DNA of 35,702 bases, from assembly GCA_963645405.1 (NCBI GenBank), contig CAVISR010000018.1:1-35702 (forward strand), written 5' to 3'. Position numbers and translations under genes: made by a program. Every line of letters begins with the position of its first letter. Within the stretch, counting starts at the first letter, position 1. The stretch comes from Colivivens sp963645405. GTDB taxonomy: Bacteria; Bacteroidota; Bacteroidia; Bacteroidales; Bacteroidaceae. The notes under the pieces are model-generated. The model made no database searches. It was not told where the DNA came from and was given only the letters and a program-made list of their open reading frames with translations. Positions 34,301 to 35,702 of the stretch are shown here, piece by piece.

Positions 34301-34706
34301 ACTCAAACACTCAGTGCAGAACGCCAGCTACGAACAGAAAGACCCGCTGCTCATATTCAAGCTCGAGTCAGTCAACCTGTTCGACAACATGATCAACGAA
34401 ATCAACGACGGCACCATCTCAGTGCTCATGCGCTGCAGCCTGCCAGTGTCCAACCCCGAGGAAGTACACCAGGCACCCACACAGCCACGCGCACCGCGCC
34501 AGCCACAGTACGTAGAGTCAAAGCAAAACCTCGACGAACCCTCCGAAGTCCAGAAAGGGATGCAGCAGGCAGCAGCCGCCGACACCCGCGGACCACAGCA
34601 AATCGTCAAGACCATCCGCAACGAAGGACCCAAGATCGGGCGCAACGACCCGTGCCCATGCGGTTCCGGCAAGAAATTCAAGAACTGCCACGGCAGAGGA
34701 CTATAA
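31392..34706 (+). CDS. secA: Preprotein translocase ATPase SecA
   Basis: The 1104-aa motor drives secreted proteins through SecYEG. Walker A is ATGEGKT (191-197) and Walker B is DEVD (298-301). The signature TNNEFGFDYLRDNM precedes them. The second nucleotide-binding fold has VGTTSVEISE, TNMAGRGTDIKL and RQLRGRAGRQGDPGSS. The helical scaffold and a C-terminal zinc-binding motif (C1088, C1090, C1099, H1100 in PCPCGSG to NCH) are intact. The extra length over E. coli SecA (901 aa) includes a charged helical insertion at about 45-100, common in Bacteroidetes. It follows the DUF4105 gene with no gap and is followed by a strong terminator. Confidence 0.98.
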   Translation: MGFNDIMTKLFGNKAQRDIKAIKPFVEEINKIYPSMAALSNDELRAKTQELKKEIQDTATDLRKQIDEVKAQIEKTEIQDRAPLFDKVDKLEAEILEVFDHKLDEIMPTVYAIVKDTCRRFREAKTIEDLALTPTDFDREAVSRYPGVVEIVDDKVLIHEVHDGAPNIWVPYDCQLFGGVVLHQGKIAEMATGEGKTLTSILPVFLNALTGNGVHVVTVNDYLAKRDSAWNSPIFLFHQMNVDCIDKHQPNSPERRRAYQADVTYGTNNEFGFDYLRDNMAMRPKDLVQRMHNYAIVDEVDSVLIDDARTPLIISGPIPKGDDQMFNDFCPYIEKLVEVQRKQATQYLAEAKKLIDSDDQKDIEAGFLSLFRAYKALPKNKALIKYLSEPGIKTGLLKTEEIYMENNNRRMPEAVEPLFFVCDEKQKSVEMTDKGNQLIADIVKDDQFFVLPDITTQLSDLEGQHLPEEEYLTKKDELMQNYAIKSERVHTMQQLLKAYTMFEIDDDYVVIDGEVKIVDEQTGRIMEGRRWSDGLHQAVEAKEHVKVEAATQTYATITLQNYFRMYHKLAGMTGTAITEAGEFWDIYKLDVVEIPTNVPVIRDDQNDRVYKTNREKYKAVIEEIEKLVQQGRPVLVGTTSVEISEMLSKMLSMRKIPHSVLNAKLHAKEAEIVKEAGQTGRVTIATNMAGRGTDIKLSPEVKAAGGLAIIGTERHESRRVDRQLRGRAGRQGDPGSSVFFVSLEDKLMRLFASDRISKIMDRMGFEEGEVIEHPMINKSIERAQKKVEENNFGIRKRLLEYDDVMNKQRKVIYERRRHALMGERIGMDISNIIWDRVYKAVMDNDFDGCKETFFRLFSMETPFTEKEFDDSREKLLDKTYDTVLANFKSRSERIAAAAWPVIKDVYETKGNMYENILIPLTDGRRVYQISLPLKETYEKEAKNIFIYFEKLILLHTIDEAWQENLRQLDELKHSVQNASYEQKDPLLIFKLESVNLFDNMINEINDGTISVLMRCSLPVSNPEEVHQAPTQPRAPRQPQYVESKQNLDEPSEVQKGMQQAAAADTRGPQQIVKTIRNEGPKIGRNDPCPCGSGKKFKNCHGRGL

Positions 34707-34750
34707 TTGCAGCAAAGCCCCACACTGCCACGGCAACGCCACATAATCAA

Positions 34751-34790
34751 GTAGGAGAAAGACCAACCAGCCTTTCTCCTACTTTCCTTT
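34751..34790 (+). terminator. Rho-independent terminator after secA
   Basis: GTAGGAGAAAG (34751-34761) pairs with CTTTCTCCTAC (34772-34782), followed by a T-rich run TTTCCTTTT. The stem of 11 bp lies 45 nt after the secA stop codon. Confidence 0.85.
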
Positions 34791-34904
34791 TCCGCACATC
34801 CCCACCCCGAGTCTCTGCACATTTTACGCAAATGTACCTCCATGGGACAAGAGAACATAAACATGAAATTTTTGGCACAAGCTTTGAAAAACAAGAACAA
34901 AAAT

Positions 34905-34934
34905 TTTGTATGTCACAAATAATTCGTAACTTAG
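34905..34934 (+). promoter_or_regulatory. Promoter of the AAA-ATPase gene
   Basis: TTTG (34905-34908) and TAACTTAG (34927-34934, 7 of 8 with TAnnTTTG taken as consensus) are 18 bp apart. The start codon follows 28 bp downstream. Confidence 0.5.
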
Positions 34935-34962
34935 CGGCGCAAAACATAAAAGCGACAGAGCC

Positions 34963-35702
34963 ATGAGTGAATTTACAAGATGCTATCCCGTGGGAATTCA
35001 GACTTTCGAGTGTATCCGTGAGAAGAATTACCTCTACATCGACAAAACCAAATACATTGTCGACTTCCGGAGGAAGCAAATGAAATACGTCTTTCTGAGC
35101 CGTCCTAGACGGTTCGGCAAGTCACTCTTTGCCTCTACGTTGCAAGCCTATTTCGAGGGACGCAAGTCACTCTTCGAAGGACTTGCCATTGCCGATTATG
35201 AAAAGGAATGGGTTGCGCATCCAGTGCTCCATTTCGATTTGAGCGGAGCAAAGCATCTTGACGGCAACGGGCTGAAGACTTACCTGGCAGATATGCTTGA
35301 TGATGCCGAAGCCAAGTACGGATACAAAAGCCAGAAGGCAGATGCCAATCTGCGGCTCAAAGACCTTGTTATAAAAGCCCACGAACAGACCGGTCAAAGT
35401 GTCGTAGTCATCATCGACGAGTACGATGCGCCATTGCTTGATGTCGTGCATGAAAAAGAGAATCTGCAGGAACTGCGTCTTATCATGCAGAATTTCTATA
35501 GCCCATTGAAGAAGCTCGACCCTTACCTGGAGTTCACGTTCCTCACCGGCATTACCAAGTTCTCGCAACTCAGCATCTTCAGCGAGCTGAATAACCTTGA
35601 CAACATCAGCATGTACGACCAATACTCAGCCATCTGTGGCATCAGTCTGACGGAACTCACCACCGAGATGCGTCCCGATGTTGAGGGACTTGGCAGAGCT
35701 CT
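34963..35702 (+). CDS. AAA-ATPase-like protein (PF09820/DUF1703 family), partial
   Basis: The ATG at 34963 opens a frame that runs off the right edge after about 246 codons. The product begins with FTRCYPVGIQTFECIRE, and LYIDKTKYIVDF and FLSRPRRFGKSLFASTLQAY follow. The last holds the Walker A variant PRRFGKS (about residues 50-56) typical of the predicted AAA-ATPase family. Walker B is VVVIIDEYDAPLL. The missing C-terminus normally carries a PD-(D/E)XK nuclease-like DUF1703 domain. The family is often present in many copies in anaerobes and its role is uncertain. The gene is separated from secA by a terminator and has its own promoter. Confidence 0.85.
   Translation, partial: MSEFTRCYPVGIQTFECIREKNYLYIDKTKYIVDFRRKQMKYVFLSRPRRFGKSLFASTLQAYFEGRKSLFEGLAIADYEKEWVAHPVLHFDLSGAKHLDGNGLKTYLADMLDDAEAKYGYKSQKADANLRLKDLVIKAHEQTGQSVVVIIDEYDAPLLDVVHEKENLQELRLIMQNFYSPLKKLDPYLEFTFLTGITKFSQLSIFSELNNLDNISMYDQYSAICGISLTELTTEMRPDVEGLGRA

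Overview
The window looks like chromosomal DNA of a Bacteroidales bacterium, most likely Prevotella-like (Prevotellaceae). The evidence is promoters of the Bacteroidetes type (-7 TAnnTTTG with a TTTG/TTG -33 box about 19-20 bp upstream), Bacteroidetes-restricted families (DUF3078, DUF4251, DUF4105), a long Bacteroidetes-style SecA of about 1100 aa, a CotH/dockerin protein with a C-terminal tail like a sorting domain, and roughly 50% GC. This assignment is inferred from gene content only.

Layout. Positions 1-586 hold no gene but an array of hairpins with conserved flanks, ending in a longer structured repeat next to the 3' end of a Ca2+ P-type ATPase (minus). A divergent promoter region separates it from an NhaC-type antiporter. 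The RNase P RNA gene follows, then a four-gene efflux operon (TolC-like outer membrane factor, lipoprotein adaptor, ABC ATPase, MacB/FtsX-like permease) with a clear terminator. An acyl-CoA synthetase-like enzyme (minus) is divergent from a secreted CotH/dockerin protein. A second copy of the structured repeat sits between that gene and a large nuclease-helicase fusion (minus), which lies just downstream of a periplasmic nitroreductase. Next are guaA (minus), a LacI-type regulator, uvrB with an unusual C-terminal tail, a BASS transporter, a DUF3078 protein, a TRIC channel, a DUF4251 protein, a small secreted protein of unknown function, a DUF4105 protein and secA. A truncated AAA-ATPase (DUF1703-type family) runs off the right edge.

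Most genes are housekeeping or familiar envelope genes. The unexplained content lies between genes. At least six intergenic or leader locations carry tandem repeats with a period of 22 bp. One sequence family (core CCAGTCAGAGAAAAT) recurs at three distant places with exact 22-bp phasing. At least three other arrays share the 22-bp period but not the sequence. Separately, two copies of a structured element (about 391-575 and, in reverse, about 15572-15716) keep three hairpins intact through compensatory base changes. No transposase, CRISPR array, cas gene, tRNA or prophage gene was found.
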